From Salinicola peritrichatus (GTDB lineage Bacteria > Pseudomonadota > Gammaproteobacteria > Pseudomonadales > Halomonadaceae), in NCBI RefSeq assembly GCF_003206715.1, contig NZ_PZJU01000049.1, positions 82,105 to 146,104 of the forward strand: a stretch of DNA of 64,000 nucleotides, given 5' to 3'. Positions 25,564-33,864 of this stretch are shown one piece after another. A program made the position numbers and the translations under genes. The stretch's first letter is position 1; each line of letters starts with the position of its first letter. Under the pieces are notes generated by a model. That model made no database searches. It saw only the letters and a program-made list of their open reading frames with translations, and was not told the origin of the DNA.

Positions 25564-25719
25564 TTGGGCCTATCTACCCGAGCAACTGAAGCAACACTGG
25601 AACCGCTGCACAGTGCAGCAGCGGACCGGGGTGAGATTAAGCTCGCTGTTCTGGGGCTCTACGCGGTGTTCTGGCTTGCCTTAGCTGCTCAGCAAATTGG
25701 GACGACGGTGATTTTGTGA
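25564..25719 (+). CDS. Possible small membrane protein, unknown
   Basis: A 51-codon frame from TTG 25564 to TGA 25717-25719. The product has a polar N-terminal third and one hydrophobic segment (IKLAVLGLYAVFWLALAA) that could span the membrane, ending QQIGTTVIL. No convincing ribosome-binding site precedes the TTG; ATT at 25555 is the only other in-frame candidate before an upstream stop. Support comes from its exact GTGA overlap with the next ORF and its location four bases after the PIN gene. I do not recognise it; it could equally be the stub of a longer, deleted membrane protein. Confidence 0.35.
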   Translation: MGLSTRATEATLEPLHSAAADRGEIKLAVLGLYAVFWLALAAQQIGTTVIL

Positions 25720-25940
25720 ACTGGAAGGCCGAGGAAAGGGATCGCCTGCAGAGCCTGTTCTACGATCCGATCAACTACAACGATATTCCCGTTCCCGCTT
25801 CGACGATCATTGGGCCGGGCGCTTGGTTTGTCTTGCCTCCCTTTGGCGGCTTGACCTTCGTACTCTTCCACGAGTTGGCCACGGCCCCCGGCCTGGCAAC
25901 CCAACGCGTCAGTTGGAACCAGAAGATGGTGTCTGCCTAA
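25716..25940 (+). CDS. Hypothetical protein, 74 residues
   Basis: Starts at GTG overlapping the previous frame's stop (GTGA). The product begins MNWKAEERDRLQSLFYDPIN and contains PVPASTIIGPGAWFVLPPFG and a short hydrophobic stretch (GLTFVLFHELATA). Third codon positions are strongly G/C, as in the surrounding real genes, which favours true coding. I do not recognise the family. It ends 38 bases before the stop of the convergent LysR gene. Confidence 0.4.
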   Translation: MNWKAEERDRLQSLFYDPINYNDIPVPASTIIGPGAWFVLPPFGGLTFVLFHELATAPGLATQRVSWNQKMVSA

Positions 25941-25977
25941 CGTATGGTGTCCGGGCATTCCGATCATCTACCACGCT

Positions 25978-26901
25978 TTACTGATCCCACGGAGCTTTCG
26001 GCACGAACCGCTCGGTGAGCAGGTCGACGACATGCCGGATCTTGGCCGACAGGTGTTGGTTCTTCTGCCACACCGCATAGATGGGAAATCCCTGTGTTCT
26101 GATCCTGGGCAGCACACGTTTCAGATGCCCTGAACTCAAATGTTTGGCGACCAGCCAGTCCGGTAGTAGCGCGATCCCGTGCCCGGCCAGCGCCGCGTCC
26201 AGGATGGCCTCGCTGTGATTCAGGCCCAGGCGCCCACGTACCGCCAGCGGCTGACTGCGGCCGTGGCGATCGCGGAAGTACCAGGGGCGAGCCTGTCCGC
26301 CGCTGCCGAGGGTGATGCAAGCGTGCCGTTGCAGGTCGTCCTGGGTGTGTGGCGCGCCGTGCCGGGTCAAGTAGTCCGGATGGGCGACCAGTACCGTCTG
26401 CTGCACGCCCAAGGGTTTGGCGACCAGGGTGGCGCTGTCTTGTAGCGGTCCGATACGGATCACCAGATCGATACCATCCTCGACGAGATCGCTATGGCGG
26501 TCGGTCAGGTTGACGTCCAGCTCGAGCCTGGGATGCATCGAGGCAATGTCCAGCAACGCTGGCAGTACCCAGCGTCGGCCGAAGACCATCGGCAGAGCGA
26601 TGCGCAGACGCCCGGCCAACTCATGCCGCTGAGTCGTCATCTGTGCCTGCGCGCCTTCCAGCTCCGCCAAGGCCCGCAGGCAACCATCGCTGAATCGGTG
26701 GCCTTCGTCGGTCAGGCTCAGCCGGCGTGTGGTACGTTGGAACAGTTGAATCCCCAGTCTGTCTTCCAGGCAGCTAATGCTCTTGGCGACGCCCGATTTG
26801 CTCATGTCCAGCCGTTCGGCCGCGTGCGTGAAGCTGCCGGCCTGGACGACCTGCAGGAAGATGGCGATGCCGCGGAAAGGATCTGTCGTATTCATGGGCA
26901 C
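25978..26901 (-). CDS. LysR-family transcriptional regulator
   Basis: 307 residues. The N-terminal winged helix-turn-helix reads GIAIFLQVVQAGSFTHAAER, then LDMSKSGVAKSISCLEDRLG, then IQLFQRTTRRLSLTDEG, typical LTTR. The effector domain starts near residue 95 (LRIALPMVFGRRWVLPALLD) and includes DLVEDGIDLVIRIGPLQDSA and AALAGHGIALLPDWLVAKHL. It is divergent from the aldo-keto reductase gene at 27038. LysR genes paired with a divergent oxidoreductase usually control it. The effector is unknown. Confidence 0.92.
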   Translation of the reverse strand: MPMNTTDPFRGIAIFLQVVQAGSFTHAAERLDMSKSGVAKSISCLEDRLGIQLFQRTTRRLSLTDEGHRFSDGCLRALAELEGAQAQMTTQRHELAGRLRIALPMVFGRRWVLPALLDIASMHPRLELDVNLTDRHSDLVEDGIDLVIRIGPLQDSATLVAKPLGVQQTVLVAHPDYLTRHGAPHTQDDLQRHACITLGSGGQARPWYFRDRHGRSQPLAVRGRLGLNHSEAILDAALAGHGIALLPDWLVAKHLSSGHLKRVLPRIRTQGFPIYAVWQKNQHLSAKIRHVVDLLTERFVPKAPWDQ

Positions 26902-26905
26902 CTAC

Positions 26906-26966
26906 TGACGAATTGGAGTCAACTCTGTTGCGATTTTTTCCGCATATATCGCATCTCGATTCGTCA
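26906..26966. promoter_or_regulatory. Wide inverted repeat in the LysR/aldo-keto reductase gap
   Basis: TGACGAAT (26906-26913) and ATTCGTCA (26959-26966) are perfect 8-bp reverse complements, 45 bases apart, in the 136-bp gap between the divergent genes. Paired half-sites at such distance suit a LysR tetramer contacting two dimer sites. The intervening DNA is AT-rich. Prediction only. Confidence 0.4.
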
Positions 26967-27037
26967 ATAAAATGAACTCCCCGAGGGGATCGATGCAACG
27001 GCTGTCGATCCACAGACAAACATTCGGAGCGATAGAT

Positions 27038-27928
27038 ATGAGTCAAAGTCCGTCCTATACCCTGAATAACGGCGTGCAGATGCCAGCTCTGGGGCTCGGC
27101 GTTTTCCAGAGTTCTCCCGAGGAAACCACTGGCGCGGTCTCTACGGCCATTGCCGACGGTTATCGCCTGATCGACACCGCAGCCAGATATGCCAACGAGC
27201 GCGAAGTGGGCGAGGGCATCCGCCGCAGTGGCATCGATCGCAGCCAGGTCTTCGTCACCACCAAGTTGTGGTTCACCGACTACGGCTACGACGCGGCGCT
27301 GCGTGCCTTCGAGCAGAGCCTGACGCTGCTCGGCCTGGAATACCTGGACCTGTACCTGCTGCATTGGCCGGTTCCCAGCGCCTTCGACGACACCGTCGCG
27401 GCCTGGCGGGCGCTGGAGAAACTGCTGTCTGAAGGGCGTGCGCACGCCATCGGCGTCAGCAACTTCAGTCCGAGCCATCTGGAGCGACTTGCCGCGCGGG
27501 CGACGGTGGTGCCAGCGGTGAACCAGATCGAGCTGCACCCGTTCTTCGCGCAGCCGCAACTGCGCCAGGTCGATGCGGAACGCGGCATCGTGACCCAGGC
27601 CTGGTCGCCCATCGGTAGCATTCGCCGCTACTGGAAGGGCGAGCAAGTGCGGCAGGAGCCGCTGAGCCATCCGGTGATCACCGCGCTGGCGCAGAAGTAC
27701 GCCAAGACCCCGGCGCAGATCGTGCTGCGCTGGCACATCGAACTCGGCGTTTCCGCCATTCCCAAGTCGGTCAAGCCGGCGCGCATCGCCGAGAACGTCG
27801 ACATCTTCGACTTCAGCCTCTCCGCCGACGAGGTGGCGGCCATCTCTGCCCTGGACACGGGCGAGCGCGGCGGCCCCGATCCGGAAAAGGTCAGCGCGCA
27901 GTTCTTCGGCACCAAGGACAAGAGCTAG
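27038..27928 (+). CDS. Aldo/keto reductase (2,5-diketo-D-gluconate reductase-like, AKR5 type)
   Basis: 296 residues from ATG 27038, preceded by GGAG; an upstream in-frame ATG at 26972 adds an unlikely leader. NADPH-dependent carbonyl reductase in a TIM barrel. AKR signatures: MPALGLGVFQSSPEETTGAV, GYRLIDTAARYANEREVGEG (catalytic Asp and Tyr), the Lys in FVTTKLWFTDYG, the His in LDLYLLHWPVP, and the cofactor motif VSAIPKSVKPARIAENVDIF. The tetrad D-Y-K-H is intact. It is likely regulated by the divergent LysR gene. The substrate is not assignable. Confidence 0.92.
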   Translation: MSQSPSYTLNNGVQMPALGLGVFQSSPEETTGAVSTAIADGYRLIDTAARYANEREVGEGIRRSGIDRSQVFVTTKLWFTDYGYDAALRAFEQSLTLLGLEYLDLYLLHWPVPSAFDDTVAAWRALEKLLSEGRAHAIGVSNFSPSHLERLAARATVVPAVNQIELHPFFAQPQLRQVDAERGIVTQAWSPIGSIRRYWKGEQVRQEPLSHPVITALAQKYAKTPAQIVLRWHIELGVSAIPKSVKPARIAENVDIFDFSLSADEVAAISALDTGERGGPDPEKVSAQFFGTKDKS

Positions 27929-28123
27929 TTCCCGGAAAATGGTGCGTGGTGTGTGCTGCTTGGGGACTCTCTTCTCGGCACGACTGCCTGTCTTGCTGAT
28001 GCCGAGCCGGCAGGTTTCGCCTCCGATTTGACGGATTCCCGAGCACATCGTGAGGGGCCTGGACGTCGGCAGGGCCGTTTGCCGCCGCACCTCTCGTTTT
28101 GTGTCTTTCTGCCGATACGCCGG

Positions 28124-28152
28124 TTGCCCGGCTTCGGTGACATTGGTATAGT
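28124..28152 (+). promoter_or_regulatory. Probable promoter of the 4.5S RNA
   Basis: -35 TTGCCC (28124-28129), exact 17-base spacer, -10 TATAGT (28147-28152). It would give a leader of about 75 bases before the mature RNA, compatible with RNase P trimming of the 5' end. Apart from this, the 307-bp stretch 27929-28235 shows no gene that I can support. Confidence 0.45.
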
Positions 28153-28235
28153 GCCGCCTCGCTCGACAACGCCTTGATGGCACGGACTTTGTCGGCAAGC
28201 CGATATGTCGCCTGACGATGACATGTCGCGTTTAT

Positions 28236-28349
28236 GGTGGCCCTTGCCGGTCCTCCCGCAACGCTAAACCGCAAACCCCGCCAGGCCCGGAAGGGAGCAA
28301 CGGTAGTGGTGGCCGCGTGTGCCGGGATGTGGCTGGTGAGGGCCGCCTC
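28236..28349 (+). ncRNA. ffs: 4.5S RNA, signal recognition particle RNA
   Basis: Small SRP RNA that pairs with Ffh to deliver nascent membrane proteins. Seen directly: the 5' arm GGTGGCCCTTGCCGG, then TCCTCCCGCAACGCT, the apical domain GCCAGGCCCGGAAGGGAGCA (GGAA tetraloop and symmetric loop), and the 3' arm CGTGTGCCGGGATGTGGCTG closed by GAGGGCCGCC. These match the E. coli 4.5S blocks nearly word for word. Ends are set by pairing of GGTGGCCC with GGGCCGCC and are accurate to a few bases. Its location just upstream of dnaX is conserved in related gammaproteobacteria. Confidence 0.93.
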
Positions 28350-28362
28350 CATTTCAGAACCC

Positions 28363-28491
28363 GTCTACGATCTGCTGCGCGTCGGCAAAACTTTGTTGAA
28401 AACATTTTCGGAATGCTCATTTAACTCCATGTAAACTCCGCTTTCTCAAGTGTTTTCGCCTCGTTTGGCTCTAGCTCGCGAGATTGTAGAC
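28363..28491. repeat. 121-bp dispersed element with terminal inverted repeats, copy 1
   Basis: The core runs 28367-28487, from ACGATCTGCTGCGCG to CTAGCTCGCGAGATTGT, and matches a second copy at 33865-33985 with no gap and about nine substitutions in 121 (about 93 percent). Here the ends extend to GTCTACGATCT (28363-28373) and AGATTGTAGAC (28481-28491), an 11-bp inverted repeat with one mismatch. There is no ORF inside. It resembles a MITE or other non-autonomous element; it could also be a processed regulatory repeat. Confidence 0.7.
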
Positions 28492-28583
28492 TGATCTCTG
28501 ACCTTCTTGGCCTTTCCCCTCTACATTCCAGCGTCGGGTGGCCGAGATCGCCGCTTTCTGCCTCGTCACCTTTCTCCCGACCC

Positions 28584-28592
28584 TGCTAGAAT
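28584..28592 (+). promoter_or_regulatory. Extended -10 promoter upstream of dnaX
   Basis: TGCTAGAAT, an extended -10 (TG-N-TAGAAT), 108 bases before the dnaX start. The rest of the gap between the repeat (28491) and dnaX (28700) shows no other feature that I can support. Confidence 0.4.
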
Positions 28593-28699
28593 GGTCCGAT
28601 CATTATGGTCTTGCCGCTCCGGTCGTCTCGTCCAAGCGCGTGCCGGGAGCCATCGATCAAGTTCAGCCGCGAGCCTATTTGCGAGGAGTGCCGCGCCGC

Positions 28700-30859
28700 A
28701 TGAGTTATCAGGTTCTGGCCCGTAAATGGCGCCCGCGTACCTTCCATGAATTGGTCGGTCAGGAACATGTCAGCCGTGCACTGGTCAATGCGCTCGATCA
28801 AGGGCGGCTGCATCACGCCTATCTGTTCACCGGTACCCGTGGCGTTGGCAAGACCACGCTGGCGCGGATCCTGGCCAAGTGCCTGAATTGCGAACAGGGC
28901 GTGACTTCCAAGCCGTGCGGTGAATGCCAGACCTGCCGCGCTATCGACAGCGGCCGCTTCGTCGATCTGATCGAGGTCGACGCCGCCTCGCGCACCAAGG
29001 TCGAGGACACCCGCGAGCTACTCGACAACGTGCAATACGCGCCGACCCAGGGGCGTTTCAAGGTGTATCTCATCGATGAGGTACACATGCTCTCGACTCA
29101 CAGCTTCAACGCGCTGCTGAAGACGCTGGAAGAGCCGCCGCCCCACGTCAAGTTCCTGCTTGCCACCACCGATCCGCAGAAACTGCCGGTGACGGTGCTG
29201 TCGCGCTGCCTGCAGTTCACGCTCAAGAACATGCCGCCGGAGCGGGTGGTCGAGCATCTGACCCGTGTGCTCGAAGCCGAGAATGTCGCCTTCGAACCCC
29301 AGGCGCTGTGGCTGCTGGGCAAGGCGGCGGACGGTTCGATGCGCGACGCCATGAGTCTGACCGACCAGGCGATCGCTTTCGGCCAGGGCGAGATCCGGCG
29401 TGACGATGTCGCCGCGATGCTGGGGACGCTGGACCATGCCCACCTGATCGCGTTGGCCGAGGCACTGGCCGAGGTGGATGCCGAGCGGCTGTTAGCCGAG
29501 GTCGCGGCGCTGGCCGAGCAGGGCCCCGATTTCGCCGGCGTGCTCGACGAGCTTGCCGGCTTGATGCACCGGCTGGCGATCGCGCAGATGGTGCCCAATG
29601 CGCTGGACAACGGCCACGGCGACCGCGAGCAGCTGCTGGCGCTGGCGGGGCGCTTCACCGCCGAGGACGTGCAGCTCTACTATCAGATCGCGCTGCAGGG
29701 GCGTGGCGATATCGACAGCGCGCCGGATACGCGCACCGCGCTGGAAATGACGCTGCTGCGCATGCTGGCATTCCGGCCGCAGGGCGTGCCCACGCCGCCG
29801 CAGACCGAGCTGCCGTTGCGTGGCAGCCAGGAAAGTTCACCGCCTGCGACGACGCCGGCCGAGGCCAACGCTGCCGCCGCGCCGGATACCGCCGCCGATA
29901 GCGTCGCTAGGTCTGGCTCCGCGGGCGATGCGGGACAGGCGCCGGCTGGCGGGGGATTCGTGCCATCGGCGATACCTGAAAATGAGCCGGTCACGCAGGC
30001 GGGCGACCCAGCGGCCGACGACGGCCCGCCCTGGTCGACGGCGCCCGAGCCGGCGGCGGCTGCGCCGGAGCAAGCGATCGGGCAGGAAAAGCCCCCGGCA
30101 CCCGAACGGCAGCCCTCGACGGTCGAACCCGTGCCGCCGCCGCCGGACTTCGAAACCATCCAGGCGACGCCGGCGCGCGGGTTCGAGTCCGATGCAGCAC
30201 CGGCATCGCCCGCCGTGTCCGGCGGCGACGACGCGTCGGCTTGGACCGCCGAGTCCTGGAGTTCGCAGTCGCAGGGATGGGAAGCGGCCGACAACGCTAC
30301 CGACGCAGAGGCGTGGGAGTCGGACGCCCCGGTGTCCGCCGCCTCCCCGGATGCCGGCGCCGCCGAGGAAGCGGTCGATTCGCCCGAGACGCCACAAGCA
30401 TCCATGCCGGTTGCGCCGAGTCCGGAAAGCGAAAGCCCCGATCGACTCCCTGGCAGCGCCGAAGGTTCTCTATCGCATGCGCTGTGGCTCGAGCATTTCG
30501 ATAGCCTCGACATCGGTGGTCTGACACGCAACCTGGCCGCCCACTGCGTGGTGGCCGGCGACGATGGCCGAGTGCTGCGATTGACCCTCGATCCCGGCCA
30601 GTCGGCGATGCTGTCGGAGCTGCACGTGGAGCGTATCGCCAAGGCGCTGGAAGCGCTTGGCTATGCGCGCCGCGTCGATATCGAGGTGGCGGCGCTCGAC
30701 GGCCGGCTCGAAACCGCCAAGGCCAAGCGCGACCGTGAGGCGCGCGAACGCCATGCCCGCGCCGTTGAAGCACTGCGCGGTGACCCGCATGTCCAGGAAC
30801 TGGAGGCGCGTTTCGGCGCCCGCTTGTTGGAAGAGAGCGTCACTGCCAGCCGGGCTTGA
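28700..30859 (+). CDS. dnaX: DNA polymerase III subunit gamma/tau
   Basis: Clamp-loader ATPase of 719 residues from ATG 28700 ([20 protein letters not shown]); the frame is open upstream to 28538 but that part is not conserved. It has Walker A in [20 protein letters not shown], the zinc-binding cysteines [19 protein letters not shown], Walker [12 protein letters not shown] and sensor motif [21 protein letters not shown] long Ala/Pro/Glu/Ser-rich linker (about 375-590) precedes the tau-specific C-terminal domain ([20 protein letters not shown]). No A-AAA-AAG-type slippery site for producing the short gamma form was seen. It heads dnaX-ybaB-recR. Confidence 0.95.
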   Translation: MSYQVLARKWRPRTFHELVGQEHVSRALVNALDQGRLHHAYLFTGTRGVGKTTLARILAKCLNCEQGVTSKPCGECQTCRAIDSGRFVDLIEVDAASRTKVEDTRELLDNVQYAPTQGRFKVYLIDEVHMLSTHSFNALLKTLEEPPPHVKFLLATTDPQKLPVTVLSRCLQFTLKNMPPERVVEHLTRVLEAENVAFEPQALWLLGKAADGSMRDAMSLTDQAIAFGQGEIRRDDVAAMLGTLDHAHLIALAEALAEVDAERLLAEVAALAEQGPDFAGVLDELAGLMHRLAIAQMVPNALDNGHGDREQLLALAGRFTAEDVQLYYQIALQGRGDIDSAPDTRTALEMTLLRMLAFRPQGVPTPPQTELPLRGSQESSPPATTPAEANAAAAPDTAADSVARSGSAGDAGQAPAGGGFVPSAIPENEPVTQAGDPAADDGPPWSTAPEPAAAAPEQAIGQEKPPAPERQPSTVEPVPPPPDFETIQATPARGFESDAAPASPAVSGGDDASAWTAESWSSQSQGWEAADNATDAEAWESDAPVSAASPDAGAAEEAVDSPETPQASMPVAPSPESESPDRLPGSAEGSLSHALWLEHFDSLDIGGLTRNLAAHCVVAGDDGRVLRLTLDPGQSAMLSELHVERIAKALEALGYARRVDIEVAALDGRLETAKAKRDREARERHARAVEALRGDPHVQELEARFGARLLEESVTASRA

Positions 30860-30933
30860 GACCGTCGAGTGTCGTCAGCCTCATTCGGAAGCGACACCCC
30901 ATTCGAACGAACATCCATTCTAAGGAGCACGTC

Positions 30934-31260
30934 ATGTTCAAAGGTGGCATGGGCAACCTGATGAAGCAGGCCCAGGAAATGCAGGAAAAGATGCAGAAGG
31001 TCCAGGAAGAGATCGCGCAGATGGAAGTCACCGGCGAGGCCGGCGCCGGCATGATCAAGGTGACCATGAACGGCCGCCACGACGTCAGCCGTGTCGAGAT
31101 CGATCCATCGGTGATGGAGGAGGACAAGGAGCTGCTCGAGGATCTGCTGGCGGCTGCCGTCAATGACGCCGCACGCAAGGTCGAAAGCCAGTCCAAGGCG
31201 CGTATGGAAGAGGTCTCCTCCGGACTCAACCTGCCACCAGGAATGAAGCTTCCTTTCTGA
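30934..31260 (+). CDS. ybaB: YbaB/EbfC nucleoid-associated protein
   Basis: 108 residues from ATG 30934, preceded by [26 protein letters not shown] is the conserved N-terminus; [20 protein letters not shown] and the C-terminal [14 protein letters not shown] are family hallmarks. It is a small dimeric DNA-binding protein encoded between dnaX and recR in most bacteria. Its stop overlaps the recR ATG (TGATG). The longer frame from 30856 starts inside the intergenic region and is rejected. Confidence 0.95.
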   Translation: MFKGGMGNLMKQAQEMQEKMQKVQEEIAQMEVTGEAGAGMIKVTMNGRHDVSRVEIDPSVMEEDKELLEDLLAAAVNDAARKVESQSKARMEEVSSGLNLPPGMKLPF

Positions 31261-31865
31261 TGAGTTTTTCGCCGCTGGTAGAACAGCTACTGGATAGCCT
31301 GCGGGTATTGCCCGGGGTTGGCCCCAAGACCGCGCAGCGCATGGCGTTGCACTTGCTCGAACGGGATCGCGAAGGCGGGCGACGTCTGTCCGAGGCGCTG
31401 CTCCGCGCGATCGACGAGGTCGGCTACTGTGAACGTTGTCGCACGCTGACGGAGGAGACGCTGTGTGGCGTGTGCCAGGACGCACGCCGCGATTCGAGCC
31501 TGCTGTGTGTGGTCGAATCGCCGGCGGACATGCTGGCGATCGAACAGGCGGGGGGCTATCGCGGTCACTATTTCGTGCTCCATGGCCATCTTTCGCCACT
31601 CGATGGTATCGGCCCCGACGATATCGGGCTGGACCAGCTCGAAGCGCGGCTGGCCAACCAGGGCGTTGGCGAGATCATCCTCGCCACCAACCCCACCATC
31701 GAGGGCGAGGCGACCGCACACTATATTGCCGAGCATCTGGTCGGGCAGGAGGTCAAGGTCTCTCGACTGGCCTATGGTGTTCCCATGGGAGGCGAGTTGG
31801 AGTATGTCGATGGCGGTACGCTCAGCCGCGCCTTTCAGGGGCGTCAGCCATTCTCTCGCGAGTGA
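31260..31865 (+). CDS. recR: Recombination mediator protein RecR
   Basis: 201 residues, the standard length. It acts with RecF and RecO to load RecA on gaps. The helix-hairpin-helix is [20 protein letters not shown] (residues 15-34); the four-cysteine zinc finger is [17 protein letters not shown]; the Toprim domain starts [20 protein letters not shown] and includes the acidic pair further on; the C-terminus has [18 protein letters not shown]. It is coupled to ybaB by a one-base overlap. Confidence 0.96.
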   Translation: MSFSPLVEQLLDSLRVLPGVGPKTAQRMALHLLERDREGGRRLSEALLRAIDEVGYCERCRTLTEETLCGVCQDARRDSSLLCVVESPADMLAIEQAGGYRGHYFVLHGHLSPLDGIGPDDIGLDQLEARLANQGVGEIILATNPTIEGEATAHYIAEHLVGQEVKVSRLAYGVPMGGELEYVDGGTLSRAFQGRQPFSRE

Positions 31866-31948
31866 CGCCGGATCGACATCCGTCGCCCTTGCTGTTCCCC
31901 CGTACCCGATATCGATGGCCACGTCCGGTGGCCGGAAGGATTTTCCGC

Positions 31949-33091
31949 ATGCCTGTCAAAGATAGCCCAGTCGAATACAGCCTGAACTGGGTCGATACGC
32001 CCGATAGCCTGGCCGCGGCCTGTGCCGCGCTGTCATCAGCCGAGGTGCTGGCGCTGGATACGGAATTCTTCCGTGAATCGAGCTTTTTCCCCATCCCGGC
32101 GCTGATCCAGCTCACCGCCGGAACCACCGTCCATCTGATCGATCCGCAGGCGGTCGACGTCAGCGACGATTTCCGACGCTTGCTGGCCGCGGGGCCGACA
32201 AAGCTCCTCCATGCCTGCAGCGAGGACCTCGAGGTGCTGTCGATGTGGGCCGGTGTGGAAGTCGCGCCGATCGTCGATACCCAGATCGCCGAATCGCTGC
32301 TCGGTAACGATCCCGCGATCGGCTATCGCCGCTTGGTACAGGAGCGCTGCGGGGTCGACCTGCCCAAGGACGAGACGCGTTCGAACTGGCTCGAACGCCC
32401 GCTGAGTCAGACGCAGCTCGACTACGCCGCGCTCGACGTCGTGTTCCTGCCGATCATCTGGCGACAGCAGCACGAAGTGCTCGAACGGCTGGGGCGTCAG
32501 GCCTGGCTGATGGAGGAGTGCCAGGCGCTGGGCGCTGCCCGGAATGCCGTCTCCAGCGATCGCTGGTATGCGCGCAATCGTCAGCTGTGGCGTTTGAAGC
32601 CGCGCCAGATCGAGGCCTACCGGTTGCTGACCACGTGGCGTGAAGAGGAAGTGCGCCGGCGCGACATGCCGCGGGGCTGGCTGGCGAAAGACAATCTGTT
32701 GTATGCCATCGCCGAGGCCATGCCGAAGAACCGCTTCGAACTGGCGGCGGTGGATGGCGTCACGCCGTCGCTGGTCAAGCGCGAAGGCGACAGCCTGCTG
32801 GCGCTGGTACGAGAGGCGCGTCAACGGGATGAGGCGGCACTGCCGGAGGCACTGCCGATGCCGACTGCGCCACCGTTCAAGCGCCGCATGAAAGCCCTGA
32901 AGCGAGTCGTGCAGGCGCACGCCGAGGCGCTTGGCATCGCGCCGGAGCGTCTGGCCAACCGCGCCGAAATGGAAGCGGTGGTCTGCGCCCACCTCAAGCA
33001 GACGACATTGCCGCTGCCGAGCGGATGGCGCGGGCGCTGCCTGGCCGAAGATTGGCGTCGGGCGCTGGCGGAGCAGGAGGCGCTCGCCTGA
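31949..33091 (+). CDS. rnd: Ribonuclease D
   Basis: 3'-5' exoribonuclease of 380 residues that trims tRNA and other stable RNA precursors. The start ATG 31949 follows GGAAGGA; the frame is open upstream as a shadow of recR. DEDD motifs are complete: Exo I VLALDTEFFRESSFFPIPAL, Exo II LLHACSEDLEVLSMW, and Exo III DYAALDVVFLPIIW with its Tyr. HRDC domains follow: the first around WRLKPRQIEAYRLLTTWREE and a weaker second one at the C-terminus. The stop overlaps the ycgL start (TGATG). Confidence 0.94.
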   Translation: MPVKDSPVEYSLNWVDTPDSLAAACAALSSAEVLALDTEFFRESSFFPIPALIQLTAGTTVHLIDPQAVDVSDDFRRLLAAGPTKLLHACSEDLEVLSMWAGVEVAPIVDTQIAESLLGNDPAIGYRRLVQERCGVDLPKDETRSNWLERPLSQTQLDYAALDVVFLPIIWRQQHEVLERLGRQAWLMEECQALGAARNAVSSDRWYARNRQLWRLKPRQIEAYRLLTTWREEEVRRRDMPRGWLAKDNLLYAIAEAMPKNRFELAAVDGVTPSLVKREGDSLLALVREARQRDEAALPEALPMPTAPPFKRRMKALKRVVQAHAEALGIAPERLANRAEMEAVVCAHLKQTTLPLPSGWRGRCLAEDWRRALAEQEALA

Positions 33092-33396
33092 TGGAAACGT
33101 CGCGACTGTTGTGCGAGAGGGTATTGTACCAGGTGGTCAAGAGTCCTCGGCACGACGAGATGTATCTCTATCTCGACAAGGGGCAGGGCATGGCGCCGGT
33201 GCCGGAGGCGCTCAAGCAGCGCTTCGGCACGCCGATTCCGGTGATGACCCTGCTGCTGCGACCGGAACGGCCGCTGGCGCGGGTCGACGTGACCAGGGTC
33301 ATGGCATCGATCCGCGAGCAAGGATTCTATCTGCAGATGCCGCCGGCCAAGGACGCTTATCTGCTCGACCTGTTCACTCCCCGTGACGAGGCTTGA
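33091..33396 (+). CDS. ycgL: YcgL-domain protein
   Basis: 101 residues from ATG 33091, overlapping the rnd stop. LCERVLYQVVKSPRHDEMYL, then YLDKGQGMAPVPEALKQRFG, is the YcgL signature (small alpha/beta domain), with a C-terminal LQMPPAKDAYLLDLFT. Function is unknown; the gene is nearly always found with rnd and ycgN in gammaproteobacteria, suggesting an RNA- or redox-related link. The longer frame from 33025 is rejected. Confidence 0.92.
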   Translation: METSRLLCERVLYQVVKSPRHDEMYLYLDKGQGMAPVPEALKQRFGTPIPVMTLLLRPERPLARVDVTRVMASIREQGFYLQMPPAKDAYLLDLFTPRDEA

Positions 33397-33399
33397 GCC

Positions 33400-33855
33400 A
33401 TGCGCGAGCGATTCTGGGAACGTTTCGCCCTCGAGGAGCTGACCCAGGAAGAGTGGGAGGCGCTGTGCGACGGTTGCGGCAAGTGCTGCCTGGTGAAGAT
33501 GGAGGACCCCGACAGCGGCGACGTGGCCACGCTGAACGTGGCCTGCCGCCTGCTCGATATCGGCAGTTGCCGCTGCAGCGACTACGACAATCGCTTTCAG
33601 CGGGTACCGGAATGCACCCAACTCGGTCTGGACAACCTGCACGACTTCCACTGGCTACCGCATAGTTGCGCCTATCGCCGCCTCGCCGAAGGACGCAAGC
33701 TGGCCAGCTGGCATCCGCTGCGTAGCGGCAGCGACCGGCGCATGCACGAGCGCCGGATGAGCGTGCGTCACTTCGCGGTCAGCGAAACCGAGGTCGACGC
33801 CGCCGATTACGAAGAGCACATTATCGAGGTCATTCCGCTGGACGATCGCCGCTAG
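33400..33855 (+). CDS. ycgN: YcgN-family cysteine-cluster protein
   Basis: 151 residues. The CxxCxxCC motif in EALCDGCGKCCLVKMED (residues 22-38) and further cysteines in LNVACRLLDIGSCRCSDYDN, then VPECTQLG and LPHSCAYRRLAEGRKLASWH, fit the UPF0260/YkgJ cysteine-cluster family, which is proposed to bind zinc or an iron-sulfur centre. It starts three bases after the ycgL stop, third gene of rnd-ycgL-ycgN. Confidence 0.92.
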   Translation: MRERFWERFALEELTQEEWEALCDGCGKCCLVKMEDPDSGDVATLNVACRLLDIGSCRCSDYDNRFQRVPECTQLGLDNLHDFHWLPHSCAYRRLAEGRKLASWHPLRSGSDRRMHERRMSVRHFAVSETEVDAADYEEHIIEVIPLDDRR

Positions 33856-33864
33856 AACTCATTG

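Noticed and set aside
27953..28177. Small plus-strand frame between the aldo-keto reductase and ffs
   Set aside because: No RBS, no recognisable features, and it runs across the ffs promoter; it was treated as non-coding.
28218..28434. Short frames overlapping the 4.5S RNA
   Set aside because: The segment matches SRP RNA blocks and its structure; reading frames there are incidental.
29820..30524. Arg-rich frames and repetitive look of the central dnaX region
   Set aside because: The Ala/Pro/Glu/Ser-rich linker of the tau subunit explains the compositional bias; no true tandem DNA repeat was found.
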